Assembly: GCA_002702705.1 (NCBI GenBank)
Contig: PABH01000007.1
Span: 62,001 to 126,000, forward strand
Source of the DNA: Anaerolineaceae bacterium
Lineage (GTDB): Bacteria; Chloroflexota; Anaerolineae; Anaerolineales; Anaerolineaceae
Length of the DNA: 64,000 nucleotides
Reading direction: 5' to 3'
Below, one piece after another: positions 25,353-33,783 of this stretch. The notes beneath the pieces are model-generated. The model searched no databases. It worked only from the letters and a program-made list of their open reading frames with translations, and had not been told where the DNA came from. Numbering within the stretch: position 1 is the stretch's first letter; each line of letters begins with the position of its first letter. A program made the position numbers and the translations under genes.

Positions 25353-27453
25353 TTGTTTCCTGTTCTAACAGTTGATGTTTGTAACGCAGTAAGCGCTGTA
25401 CAGCCTGGAGGAGATAACCTTTTTCTTCTTCGCCACGTTCATTATATCCGGCGGTATACATATATACTTGATTTTTACAACGGCGCAGTAACCCTGTCAC
25501 CAACCTTGTCAGGTTTTCTTGATTGGTTTTAAATTCCTGAATATCTGTCCACTTCATTCCTTCCGTCCAATTTTTTGAGAGGACGTAAGGTTGGGTTAAT
25601 GGCTGCATTAATCGCTGCCACCATCCCTGACTGCCAATATCTAACCAAAATTGGTACTGGACTGGCCTGTTTTGCATTAAAAATGTGTGGGCTGGGGCCA
25701 GGTAAACCGCATCTTCTACAGGTGCTTGCCATGCTTCCAGATAAGAAGCTGCGATCGTACCATTTTCAATCATATTCAGATATTCGTTGGTTAAGACAAG
25801 TGGATCATCTTGCTGGGTAAACGTTGTTACCTTACGAAATTTTTGAACCGATTCGACCAGGTTTGCAATGATACTGGCAGCTTGGTAGTTATCGTGATAT
25901 CCAAAACCAGGTTGAGATAGGACCTCACCAAAAAAACGGGCTAAAAAAATATCGAGATCGACAGGAAATTTGATATATTCCAATAACCATTGACGGATCG
26001 TTTCATATTGTGCGCCGGCAGCAAAGGTGAATCGGTTTTGCATTTCCATCTTGGTTGCATCTAAATCATTTAATACAAACTTCTTATTCGGTGAAAATAA
26101 TACCTGAGTCATTAAGTCTGCGCGCAGGGGATCTAAACCCTGGATAGAAAACATAAAACTTGTCCTGATATCGTATTTATTGGGTTTTATTTTTAAATCA
26201 GGGTGTGCAATTTTCGCCCAAGTTAACATAACATGGGTAGCCGGTTCCTCTCGTAAACTTCTTGATGGTCTGTGTGAAATCAAGTCAATTCCTTTGTTTT
26301 CTAACCTGCTTTGGATTTGAAATCGAAGTGCATCACTTACAAAAGGAGCCAAAACCGCAATTTCGTTAGGAGGAATATTATCATCCTTTATTAATGACGC
26401 AACTTGATCGGTTACCATATCGATCATACGAGGATAGTACATATTGTGATGAAATTGAATAAAATTTAATACTTCCGGTTCGACAATTTGGATAGGTTCA
26501 TATTTTAAGGCTGCTGAATAAAGGGGAATGATTTTTTGAATGGTCTCCGAATTGGTCCATGAGCCTTCAACTACGAAGTGTTGCTGACATTTGGTTTTTA
26601 AGGAATAAGCGGAAATAGGATCAGCACCTAAAAAGGCACGAAATCCAGCATCCTGATCATAAACGATTAGACTGGATTTAAAATTTGGAAGCCATTCATT
26701 AATGATCTGGTGTGCCACGGGTACCGTTTCTTCACTGTTATCAAAAATTAGGTGACTATAATTATCTATTAAAGTTCGTTTACAATGATCGATCGACCAC
26801 AGCTCATTTGCAAAAATTTCAAATTGGAGTGAAAAATCCAATAGATTGTTTTCAATACAATATGTACGGAATGCTTCAGCCACATCTTGAGCTTCCTGAT
26901 AAGCGATTATGTGTTCCGGCTCTTTAGCCCAAGCATTCTTTAAACGATCTGCTATGGTTAAATAGTCAAAACCATTTACAGCAGCCTTATTAAGATTATC
27001 CAAAACTTGAGAGTAGATTCTTTGCCGATCAGCGTGAATGGTTTCAAAATACCCTTTTTCAAAAAAAGGTTCACTTACTTTTGCGAGGTAATATTGCGAT
27101 GTTTCCATCGTCAAAAAAGTAGGCGGAATATCTTTCTTGAAATTAATTTGTTCCAAAACGTAAGGCCAAAAAAGGCGAATTGCCCTTTGCGCAATACCGC
27201 CCATTGTTAGAATAGAAGGCTGTCCATTATTAAAAGTATCTAATTGTGCGATGGTATTCTGGTATACCAGCCCGAGAGATCTCTGTGGAACCAAAATTAA
27301 AATTTGATCACCGGGAACACCCTGATTGAGTAAATTTAATAAAAATGCCGATGCAATGGTAGATTTTCCACTTCCTGCAGGGCCTTCCAAAAAGTTAGAT
27401 GTTCCCATAAACTGATTGGCTAATTGGTATTGGTTATCAGTTATTGTGATCAA
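25345..27453 (-). CDS. AddB-like SF1 helicase relative with degenerate Walker B
   Basis: The 702 residues have a clear Walker A (EGPAGSGKS, 23-31), a UvrD-like layout and a motif VI-like segment (TGLLRRCKNQVYMY, near 655-668). Motif II reads LIFDNSEETVP where active helicases have DExQD, so the catalytic Glu is replaced by Asn. This resembles AddB or RecC, which are structural or scanning subunits rather than motors. It starts with TTG at 27453, five bases after GGAG, and opens the four-gene operon. I infer that it partners the UvrD-type helicase and the separate nuclease. Direct family assignment is not certain. Confidence 0.75.
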   Translation of the reverse strand: MITITDNQYQLANQFMGTSNFLEGPAGSGKSTIASAFLLNLLNQGVPGDQILILVPQRSLGLVYQNTIAQLDTFNNGQPSILTMGGIAQRAIRLFWPYVLEQINFKKDIPPTFLTMETSQYYLAKVSEPFFEKGYFETIHADRQRIYSQVLDNLNKAAVNGFDYLTIADRLKNAWAKEPEHIIAYQEAQDVAEAFRTYCIENNLLDFSLQFEIFANELWSIDHCKRTLIDNYSHLIFDNSEETVPVAHQIINEWLPNFKSSLIVYDQDAGFRAFLGADPISAYSLKTKCQQHFVVEGSWTNSETIQKIIPLYSAALKYEPIQIVEPEVLNFIQFHHNMYYPRMIDMVTDQVASLIKDDNIPPNEIAVLAPFVSDALRFQIQSRLENKGIDLISHRPSRSLREEPATHVMLTWAKIAHPDLKIKPNKYDIRTSFMFSIQGLDPLRADLMTQVLFSPNKKFVLNDLDATKMEMQNRFTFAAGAQYETIRQWLLEYIKFPVDLDIFLARFFGEVLSQPGFGYHDNYQAASIIANLVESVQKFRKVTTFTQQDDPLVLTNEYLNMIENGTIAASYLEAWQAPVEDAVYLAPAHTFLMQNRPVQYQFWLDIGSQGWWQRLMQPLTQPYVLSKNWTEGMKWTDIQEFKTNQENLTRLVTGLLRRCKNQVYMYTAGYNERGEEEKGYLLQAVQRLLRYKHQLLEQETNV

Positions 27454-27774
27454 AATTTCTCCAGAACATAATTTCTTATATTGTATCGTACCGCAGCTAA
27501 TTTCTCCAATTAAAAACCAGGCTTAAAAATTTTTAAGGATTATCTGAAAAAGATTACTCTGAATTAATTTGATTGATCATAGCTTTTAGCTTATCTTAAC
27601 TAACAAACCAAAATTCTTTTGATTGCAGATCGGTATCAAAATTTTATTGATATTGTGACCAGTTAATACAAGTATTAAAAATCCTTTAATTGTCCACACC
27701 CTCTTTTTTGGTTGATACCTTGTGAATATCTTAATAAATCATTTTCAATTCTATATTATGGACCATTACAAGAA
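27454..27774. other. Intergenic region, 321 nt
   Basis: Apart from the repair-operon promoter at its left end I see only AT-rich sequence. There is no convincing ORF, strong hairpin or RNA gene. Confidence 0.5.
27480..27509 (-). promoter_or_regulatory. Candidate promoter of the repair operon
   Basis: On the minus strand TTGGAG (27504-27509) and TACAAT (27480-27485) are 18 nt apart. The start would fall about 20 nt before the TTG codon, leaving room for its GGAG site. Confidence 0.5.
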
Positions 27775-28458
27775 TTAAACTTGTGAGGTTTTTACAGATA
27801 CCGCAGTTTTTCTCTTGGGTTTCCCACCCATTAAGAATTTATTGAGGCTTTTTCCCCAGGGGGGCTGTTTGCTTACCAACCACTGCCTGACGGGTTTAAC
27901 CCGCACAATCAATAAAAACGCTAAAACTACTGAATAAATAATTGGTTGGGTGATATCTGCTTTTAATACCCAAATATAGTGAATGATGACAAGAACACCT
28001 GCAGCATATACCAACTGGTGCAATTTTTTCCATTTTTTTCCCAGTCTTTTGATTGAACGTGTGGTTGAGGTTATGGTTAAGGCTAACAATATTAAGAACG
28101 CCAATGTTCCAACAATTATGAATGGTTTTTCACGAAGTGAACGGAAAATAAGCTGAAAATCCAGCCAATAATCTAAAATGAGAAAAGTTAATAAGTGAAG
28201 CGCTGCATAAAAAGCTGCATATAATCCTAACGGCCGTCGTACTTGATTGAAAGCTTTTAATCCGAAAATAATATTTAAGGGTGTACAAGCTAAGGAAAAC
28301 ATTAACCATAAGATTGCTGTTCGCCCTGTTCGTTGGGTAATTTCCTGGATTGGATTCACTGTTAAATTATTGGTTAAACCATCAAAAATAAGAATTAAAA
28401 ACGGAATTAATGATCCGATATGAACAATCCATTGTAATCGATTAAATTTAATTTTCAT
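27775..28458 (-). CDS. msrQ: MsrQ-like heme-binding membrane protein
   Basis: MsrQ is the cytochrome b-type membrane partner of MsrP, which repairs oxidised methionine in exported proteins. The 227 residues have about six spans and the family pattern: VNPIQEITQRTGRTAI, RRPLGLYAAFYAALHLLTF with the heme-ligand His, the TS(x)RSIKRLGKKWKKLHQL region, and IIHYIWVL with further His residues. msrP, which normally lies next to msrQ, is absent here, so the pair is split or the protein has another partner. It lies 41 nt after the exonuclease gene on the same strand. No good Shine-Dalgarno is visible. Confidence 0.85.
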   Translation of the reverse strand: MKIKFNRLQWIVHIGSLIPFLILIFDGLTNNLTVNPIQEITQRTGRTAILWLMFSLACTPLNIIFGLKAFNQVRRPLGLYAAFYAALHLLTFLILDYWLDFQLIFRSLREKPFIIVGTLAFLILLALTITSTTRSIKRLGKKWKKLHQLVYAAGVLVIIHYIWVLKADITQPIIYSVVLAFLLIVRVKPVRQWLVSKQPPWGKSLNKFLMGGKPKRKTAVSVKTSQV

Positions 28459-28499
28459 AATAATAAACTTTCTATCTGGTTATTTGTTTTATCCAGATT

Positions 28500-29078
28500 T
28501 TATTCATAAGGTAATCCGGCGATAGCATGAAAGACTGCTCGTGTTAATAACGTGTCATCCAATGCTCTGTGAGAGTTTGGCATTGGGATGCCTAATTCTT
28601 GTCCGGCGGCTTCTAATCGAAAACGGCGCATCGCACGGCGGCGATGATCCCAAACACCACGGAAATCAGAATAAATTTTTAATATATCAAATGCTTTCAG
28701 TTTTTCCTTTAATGGTATTCCATATATTCTTAAAGATTGTTCAATCATACGGATATCGAATGGGGCATTATACATACCGATAGGGTGGTCAAGAAGGATT
28801 TCTTTAATCTGGGGCCAGGCTTCCGGCCAGGTGGGTGAAGTTTTTACCATATCATTGGTAATATTATGAATTCGGGTTGATTCTTCTGGAATGGTTTTAC
28901 TTGGTTTAATAAATGAATTAAATACTGCCATTCCATCGGCATTCACGATGGCGATTTCAATAATTTCATCTGAATCTTCAAGCCCTGTTGTTTCAGTATC
29001 CAAGTAGACTGGTTTTGATTCAATTTTTTTTCGTGCATAATCTATAACTTGTTGTTTTGTGATTCTTGACCTTAACAT
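28500..29078 (-). CDS. DnaQ-like 3'-5' exonuclease (DEDDh)
   Basis: A 192-residue exonuclease domain on its own. ExoI is VYLDTETTGLEDSD near residues 24-37, with Asp and Glu as metal ligands. ExoII is MYNAPFDIRMIEQ. ExoIII carries the DEDDh His and Asp in NSHRALDDTLLTRA. Such proteins act as proofreading or RNA-trimming nucleases; there is no polymerase part. It could be a stand-alone epsilon-like subunit or an oligonucleotide nuclease. It lies between a lipoprotein and msrQ with short gaps. Confidence 0.88.
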   Translation of the reverse strand: MLRSRITKQQVIDYARKKIESKPVYLDTETTGLEDSDEIIEIAIVNADGMAVFNSFIKPSKTIPEESTRIHNITNDMVKTSPTWPEAWPQIKEILLDHPIGMYNAPFDIRMIEQSLRIYGIPLKEKLKAFDILKIYSDFRGVWDHRRRAMRRFRLEAAGQELGIPMPNSHRALDDTLLTRAVFHAIAGLPYE

Positions 29079-29092
29079 CTTTTCTCAACTTT

Positions 29093-29950
29093 CTAAGGTA
29101 GATTCCAGTAATTTATTTCTTCTAACCGAATATTAAATTCATAGGTAACTAAGCCAGATATAAATGGCCCAAAGTAACCGGGATTTCCAAAGGTAGAGTC
29201 TTCGACATTTGCTACGGAAACTTCGTTTATGAAATATTCATATCTATTTCCGGATTTTAAGATGCTAATTGTATTGGTTTGATTTGATCCCGAATTAATC
29301 GATGTATTTTGTTCCCAACCTGCCAAGGTTGATAACCCATTGTTATCCCATTTTTGGATACTAAAGCGCCCATCACAAGTTAACCCAAAATAATAACCAT
29401 ATCCACTATCAAAATTTGGGGCCTGGACAATCATGCCATATTGGTCACTACCAGCACAAGTTTCCGTTTTAAATTCAGATTTTAAGTAATAGTTATTAGG
29501 ATTTTGGCTGGTTAATCTCCATCCTCGCCAACCATTTCCACCTAAACTGGTTAATTCCATTGCACCATCATCAATTTGAATAATTGTATTACCATCATCA
29601 TAACCGGTTGAATCGATTCCGAACCGCGAACCATTATTAAGTGGATCACTCCAATTGGCAGGGCCAGTAGGAATTCCGGCTGGTGTGGGGGTTGTTGTAA
29701 GGGTTGCTGTTGGGGTTGAACTTACCTCTGGTACAGCAGTAATCGTTAATATAGGATTATTTTCCTCTGCTGTTGGTTGCATACTGATAGGTTCGGGACT
29801 GCCAATTTGCGGTGTTAGTGTTAATAAATTTGCTACTTGTGTGGCTATTAAATCCACATTCTCTTCTGTTGCTTGTGTATTTAACGGCAGGTTACAAGCA
29901 CTCAAAATCAGTATCATACTTGACATAAAAAAAATAATGCGCTTTGGCAT
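29093..29950 (-). CDS. Lipoprotein with a concanavalin-like C-terminal domain
   Basis: The N-terminus is a lipoprotein signal with lipobox LSAC (ILILSACNLP). A Thr/Pro-rich linker follows (about residues 75-95, TPTATLTTTPTPAG). The C-terminal 180 residues are rich in beta strands and aromatic residues (GWRGWRLTSQNPNNYYL, GYGYYFGLTCDGRFSIQKW), like laminin-G/concanavalin-type carbohydrate-binding folds. I start at ATG 29950, after GGAGAG; the upstream frame to 29968 is less likely. The binding partner is unknown. Confidence 0.75.
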   Translation of the reverse strand: MPKRIIFFMSSMILILSACNLPLNTQATEENVDLIATQVANLLTLTPQIGSPEPISMQPTAEENNPILTITAVPEVSSTPTATLTTTPTPAGIPTGPANWSDPLNNGSRFGIDSTGYDDGNTIIQIDDGAMELTSLGGNGWRGWRLTSQNPNNYYLKSEFKTETCAGSDQYGMIVQAPNFDSGYGYYFGLTCDGRFSIQKWDNNGLSTLAGWEQNTSINSGSNQTNTISILKSGNRYEYFINEVSVANVEDSTFGNPGYFGPFISGLVTYEFNIRLEEINYWNLP

Positions 29951-30030
29951 TCTTCTCTCCGTTCTCAATTTAGATCGTTTATATTATTATAGTCTAACAA
30001 AATTATGAAAAGATTACGCTGTATAAAAAA

Positions 30031-30627
30031 ATGATTACAAAACCATCCCGATTTACTACTAAATATATTAAATTTAATAAACCGTATGGTGTCTTGTGTG
30101 CATTCACTGACCCATCGGGACGGCCAACCCTTTCAGATTATATTGATATCCCTGAGGTATATGCAGCTGGGAGATTAGACCTGGATTCGGAAGGCTTGGT
30201 TTTTTTGACGAACGATGGCACGGTTAATCATCGAATTACCTCTCCTAAATATCATTTGTCAAAAACATATTTTGTTCAGGTTGAAGGAACCCCTGATAAT
30301 GAAGCCATAAACCAACTCAAACGTGGCGTTTTGATTAAAGGGAATTATCAAACAAAACGATGTGAAGCTATGATTATTCCCGAACCGGATTTATCGGAAC
30401 GCTCCAAACCTGTGACACCTCATGGGCAAACAACCTGGCTAAGAATCGTTATCCGCGAGGGTAAAAAGAGGCAGATAAGGCAAATGACCGCTGCTGTTGG
30501 TTTACCCACATTGAGGTTATTTAGGGCAGCGATTGGTCCGATTCATCTTGGAAATTTACAACCGGGTGAATGGGCTTACTTGGAAAATAATGAATTAGAT
30601 TTCTTAAAAAAAGAATTAGGCTTGTAA
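30031..30627 (+). CDS. RluE/RsuA-family rRNA pseudouridine synthase
   Basis: Converts a uridine of rRNA to pseudouridine. The RsuA-family pattern is clear: IKFNKPYGVLCAFTDPSGR at the start, AAGRLDLDSEGLVFLTNDG with the catalytic Asp at about residues 51-69, and IVIREGKKRQIRQMTAAVGLPTLRL near the end. Length 198 and the absence of an N-terminal S4 domain fit RluE, which modifies U2457 of 23S rRNA, but the exact target is inferred. It is divergent from the lipoprotein gene. Confidence 0.88.
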   Translation: MITKPSRFTTKYIKFNKPYGVLCAFTDPSGRPTLSDYIDIPEVYAAGRLDLDSEGLVFLTNDGTVNHRITSPKYHLSKTYFVQVEGTPDNEAINQLKRGVLIKGNYQTKRCEAMIIPEPDLSERSKPVTPHGQTTWLRIVIREGKKRQIRQMTAAVGLPTLRLFRAAIGPIHLGNLQPGEWAYLENNELDFLKKELGL

Positions 30628-30653
30628 ATTGTACAAATATTTCCGCGTTCTTG

Positions 30654-30659
30654 TATAAT
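30654..30659 (+). promoter_or_regulatory. Candidate -10 box of the baseplate-J-like/ruvX/mltG operon
   Basis: TATAAT lies 14 nt before the ATG at 30674, with TTGTAC (30629-30634) 19 nt upstream. The leader would be only about 7 nt, so there is little room for a ribosome-binding site. Confidence 0.5.
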
Positions 30660-30673
30660 TTTGAAGAGCGCTT

Positions 30674-32182
30674 ATGAAAACACATGTTATCTCTGTAGAA
30701 AACCACGACGATTATATATCTATAAACGATAAAATCATTTGGGCAAAATCCCCAAGAATCTTATTGGTCTGGCCAGATCATGGGCGGGTTCGTATGTTAA
30801 TGTCCGATTTGATTTTAATTATTCGTAAAGCTGAAAGTGTGGGTTCACAAATTGCTGTTGTTTGTGATGAGTCCGATATTGTAGATTTGTGTAAACAGGT
30901 GAATGTTTCTGTTTTTTCATCGATTCCTGAAGCGCAAAAACATGCCTGGCGAAGACCTAAAAAAACACGTCGCTTAATTCGGCGTTCTTTGGCATCTGGC
31001 AATGATACAAGGTTAACCGAACTCGAAAAATTAAAACAAAAAGATATATGGTTGTTACCAAATTGGTTAAGGATTTTTGTTTTTTTATTGAGTCTTATTT
31101 CTGTATTTAGCTTAATTGCTTTATTTATACCTTCAGCTGAAATTATATTAGAACCAAAAACAATACCTCAACAAATAAATATTTCCATATGGGCTAATCC
31201 TAATGTTCAAACTGTAAATTTGTCAGGTGCAGTCCCTATAAAAAAGATACCGATCGTGGTGCAAGGTAGTATTATTCAAAAAAGCACAGGAGTGGAACGT
31301 GTACCAACCCAATTTGCGACCGGAATTGTTGAATTCCGCAATTTAACGAATCGTAAAATCGAAATCCCAACGGGTACCGTTGTTCGAACTATAGGTGATG
31401 AGCTAGTTCGTTTTGTTACAACAAAGGCTTCATCTCTCGAAGCTGGAATTGATACAAAAATATCTGTTCCAGTTACCGCAATTAATGCAGGTGCAGATGG
31501 GAATGTTCAGGCAAACCAAATTCAGGCAATTGAGGGTGAAATCGGGGGCAATGTAGTAGTTAATAATCCTACCGCATTAAGTGGAGGTGTAGAAACAAAA
31601 GTAACTGCTCCTAGTACATTAGATTATGAGCAGGCTAGAATAAAATTATTAGATCAATTAAACAACGAGGTTAAAGACGAATTTCTTCAGGAAGATCAAT
31701 CGGATCTATTTTTGTTACTTGATGAGTTAACAAAATTAGATGAGGTTTTAATTGAAAAACTTAATCCGGAAGTCGGAATTCCATCAGATCAATTTGAGTT
31801 AACGATGGAAGTTCGATATTTAGTGTCTTATCTGTCGTTAACCGATATTAGATCGATTTCTACCCAAAGTTTAATAACCAATCTTGATTCAGGATTTAGC
31901 TTGCTACCTGAAACCTTAATCATACAACAAGAAGGTACACCGCAAATCAATTCAAACACAGAAGAAGTACAGGTAGATATAACTGTGTATCAACAAGCGA
32001 TACAGGTGATTCCTGAAAATGAAATTCTGGATCAGATAACGGGGCAATCTATCGATTCCGCGGCTGAAAATTTGGCAAAAAAGTTTGAGTCCGTTACGAT
32101 TAATATCCAACCTGGATTTGTTAAAAGATTACCCTTATTGGCATTTCGAATAAAGGTAGGTATTGATGAAAACGGATCATAG
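30674..32182 (+). CDS. Membrane protein with baseplate-J-like domain, 502 aa
   Basis: The domains run as follows. A cytoplasmic N-terminal alpha/beta region occupies about residues 1-110 (PRILLVWPDHGRVRMLMSDL and QIAVVCDESDIVDL). One membrane span lies at about 133-155 (LRIFVFLLSLISVFSLIALF). A large beta-rich external part follows. Within it, FATGIVEFRNLTNRKIEIPTG and SVPVTAINAGADGNVQANQI resemble the baseplate J/gp47 fold of phage tail proteins. There are no phage genes nearby. It overlaps ruvX by 17 nt and shares the ruvX-mltG operon, so it may have a cell-envelope role. A TATAAT at 30654-30659 is a likely promoter. Confidence 0.75.
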   Translation: MKTHVISVENHDDYISINDKIIWAKSPRILLVWPDHGRVRMLMSDLILIIRKAESVGSQIAVVCDESDIVDLCKQVNVSVFSSIPEAQKHAWRRPKKTRRLIRRSLASGNDTRLTELEKLKQKDIWLLPNWLRIFVFLLSLISVFSLIALFIPSAEIILEPKTIPQQINISIWANPNVQTVNLSGAVPIKKIPIVVQGSIIQKSTGVERVPTQFATGIVEFRNLTNRKIEIPTGTVVRTIGDELVRFVTTKASSLEAGIDTKISVPVTAINAGADGNVQANQIQAIEGEIGGNVVVNNPTALSGGVETKVTAPSTLDYEQARIKLLDQLNNEVKDEFLQEDQSDLFLLLDELTKLDEVLIEKLNPEVGIPSDQFELTMEVRYLVSYLSLTDIRSISTQSLITNLDSGFSLLPETLIIQQEGTPQINSNTEEVQVDITVYQQAIQVIPENEILDQITGQSIDSAAENLAKKFESVTINIQPGFVKRLPLLAFRIKVGIDENGS

Positions 32183-32609
32183 GATTCTGGCGGTTGACCC
32201 TGGGGATAAACGAATTGGGTTAGCGATTAGTGATTTATCTGCGACAATTGCAAATCCCTTAAAAGTGATTCAGCATGTTCAGCGCCTGAAGGACGCTCAA
32301 ACCATTGCTGCCCTAGCTGCTGAAAATGATGTAAAGACTATTGTGGTTGGACAAGCGTTAACCATTGATGGAGAACCTACACCTTCAGGCCGTAAGGCAG
32401 CCCGACTAGCGGATGCGATCCGTTCTTTTACGGATATTCCGGTTTGTTTGTGGGATGAAACCGGTAGTACAAAAACTGCTCAACAAGCGCGGGTTTTAAT
32501 GGGAGGTTCTAAAAAAAGTAGGCGAGGTCATATGGATGAATTGGCGGCAACGGTGATACTCCAATCCTTTTTAGATGCGAATTCCGAGACGAATTTACTA
32601 CTCGATTAA
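32166..32609 (+). CDS. ruvX: RuvX/YqgF-family putative pre-16S rRNA nuclease
   Basis: RNase H-fold protein linked to 16S rRNA 5'-end maturation and once thought a Holliday-junction resolvase. Acidic sites are visible in ILAVDPGDKRIGLAISD, in LWDETGSTKTA and in HMDELAATVIL near the end. GSKKSRRG precedes the last motif as in the family. I choose ATG 32166, with GGTAGG upstream, over the TTG one codon earlier. It overlaps the preceding gene, suggesting translational coupling. mltG follows after 13 nt. Confidence 0.9.
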   Translation: MKTDHRILAVDPGDKRIGLAISDLSATIANPLKVIQHVQRLKDAQTIAALAAENDVKTIVVGQALTIDGEPTPSGRKAARLADAIRSFTDIPVCLWDETGSTKTAQQARVLMGGSKKSRRGHMDELAATVILQSFLDANSETNLLLD

Positions 32610-32622
32610 CCTTGAGGAAAAA

Positions 32623-33765
32623 ATGGCAAAAAACAAACGTAGTGCTGGTGTAAGCATTTTAATCATTATTTTTTTATTTAGTTTATGTAGTTTATTATTA
32701 GGATCGATTTGGGCGTATGATCAGGTTTCAACGGTTGTATTCAATCGTTTTGGAGATCCGACTTCAGAATTATCTTTCCCTCAAAAAATAAAACTATCAC
32801 TTGAGCTGTACATTAAAGGTGATTCATTATTTTATGAACCGAAGATTTCCACGGATGAGGTTTTTTTTCAAGTAGAAAACGGACAATCAATTTATGATAT
32901 TTCTGAACAACTGCGTGCTGCTGGATATATCCAAAGCGTGGATAGTTTTATTAATTATCTTATTTACCGTGGGTATGATCGTAGAATCCAATCCGGAAAA
33001 TTTGTCATCACCGATGGTATGAATGGGATTGATATTGCCAGAAAACTGATTAATCCCATTCCCGAAAAAATCTATTTTGTTGTTTTACCAGGATGGAGAG
33101 CAGAAGAAATTGCTGATGCTTTGGTTTATAGCGGCTTATCATTCACTCCAGATGACTTTTTACGGGTAGTTCGTTATCCCACCCAAAGTATGCTACCTGA
33201 AGGTTTTCCTGAATTAACATCTCTTGAAGGATACCTGGCACCTGGTGAATATTATTTGGATCGCGAGATAACTATTTCTGAATTTATTCGTGCGTTAACA
33301 CAACGATTTGCTGAAAATATCAATGGAGATTTAAAAACAGCCATTGCAGAAAAAGGTTTAACCTTTTCAGATGCTGTAATCCTTGCTTCGATTGTAGAAA
33401 GGGAATCAATCATAGAAGAAGAAATGCCAATTATTGCATCCGTATTTTTAAATCGATATGAAATTGGAATGAAGTTAGACAGTGATCCTACCGCACAATA
33501 CGCAGTGGGATATAATGAAAAACAGGACACATGGTGGACAAATCCACTATCTTTAGATGATTTAAATTTTGATTCTGTCTTCAATACCTATATTTATAGT
33601 GGTTTACCTCCTCATCCAATATGTAATCCAAGCTTACAGGCAATTCAAGCGGTCGCATACGCAGCAGATACACCTTATTTTTATTTTCGGGCAAAGTGCG
33701 ATTCTTCAGGAAAACATGAATTTGCCAGGTCGTATGAAGAACATTTATTAAATGGTTGTGAATAA
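32623..33765 (+). CDS. mltG: Endolytic murein transglycosylase MltG
   Basis: MltG cuts nascent glycan strands during peptidoglycan synthesis. An N-terminal anchor (ILIIIFLFSLCSLLLGSIWAY, near residues 10-30) is followed by the external domain with a LysM-like part (VENGQSIYDISEQLRAAG). The catalytic region LASIVERESIIEEEMPIIASVF contains the conserved Glu and is followed by NRYEIGMKLDSDPTAQYAV. A final GLPPHPICNPSLQAIQA is the family C-terminal motif. I start at ATG 32623, seven bases after TGAGGA. It is co-transcribed with ruvX, an arrangement common in many bacteria. Confidence 0.95.
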   Translation: MAKNKRSAGVSILIIIFLFSLCSLLLGSIWAYDQVSTVVFNRFGDPTSELSFPQKIKLSLELYIKGDSLFYEPKISTDEVFFQVENGQSIYDISEQLRAAGYIQSVDSFINYLIYRGYDRRIQSGKFVITDGMNGIDIARKLINPIPEKIYFVVLPGWRAEEIADALVYSGLSFTPDDFLRVVRYPTQSMLPEGFPELTSLEGYLAPGEYYLDREITISEFIRALTQRFAENINGDLKTAIAEKGLTFSDAVILASIVERESIIEEEMPIIASVFLNRYEIGMKLDSDPTAQYAVGYNEKQDTWWTNPLSLDDLNFDSVFNTYIYSGLPPHPICNPSLQAIQAVAYAADTPYFYFRAKCDSSGKHEFARSYEEHLLNGCE

Positions 33766-33783
33766 TTTTTAAGGAGTGCAGCG

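Noticed and set aside
30674-32182. Prophage or injection system suggested by the baseplate-J-like domain
   Set aside because: No capsid, sheath, tube, integrase or lysis genes are nearby, and the protein has a membrane anchor and housekeeping neighbours.
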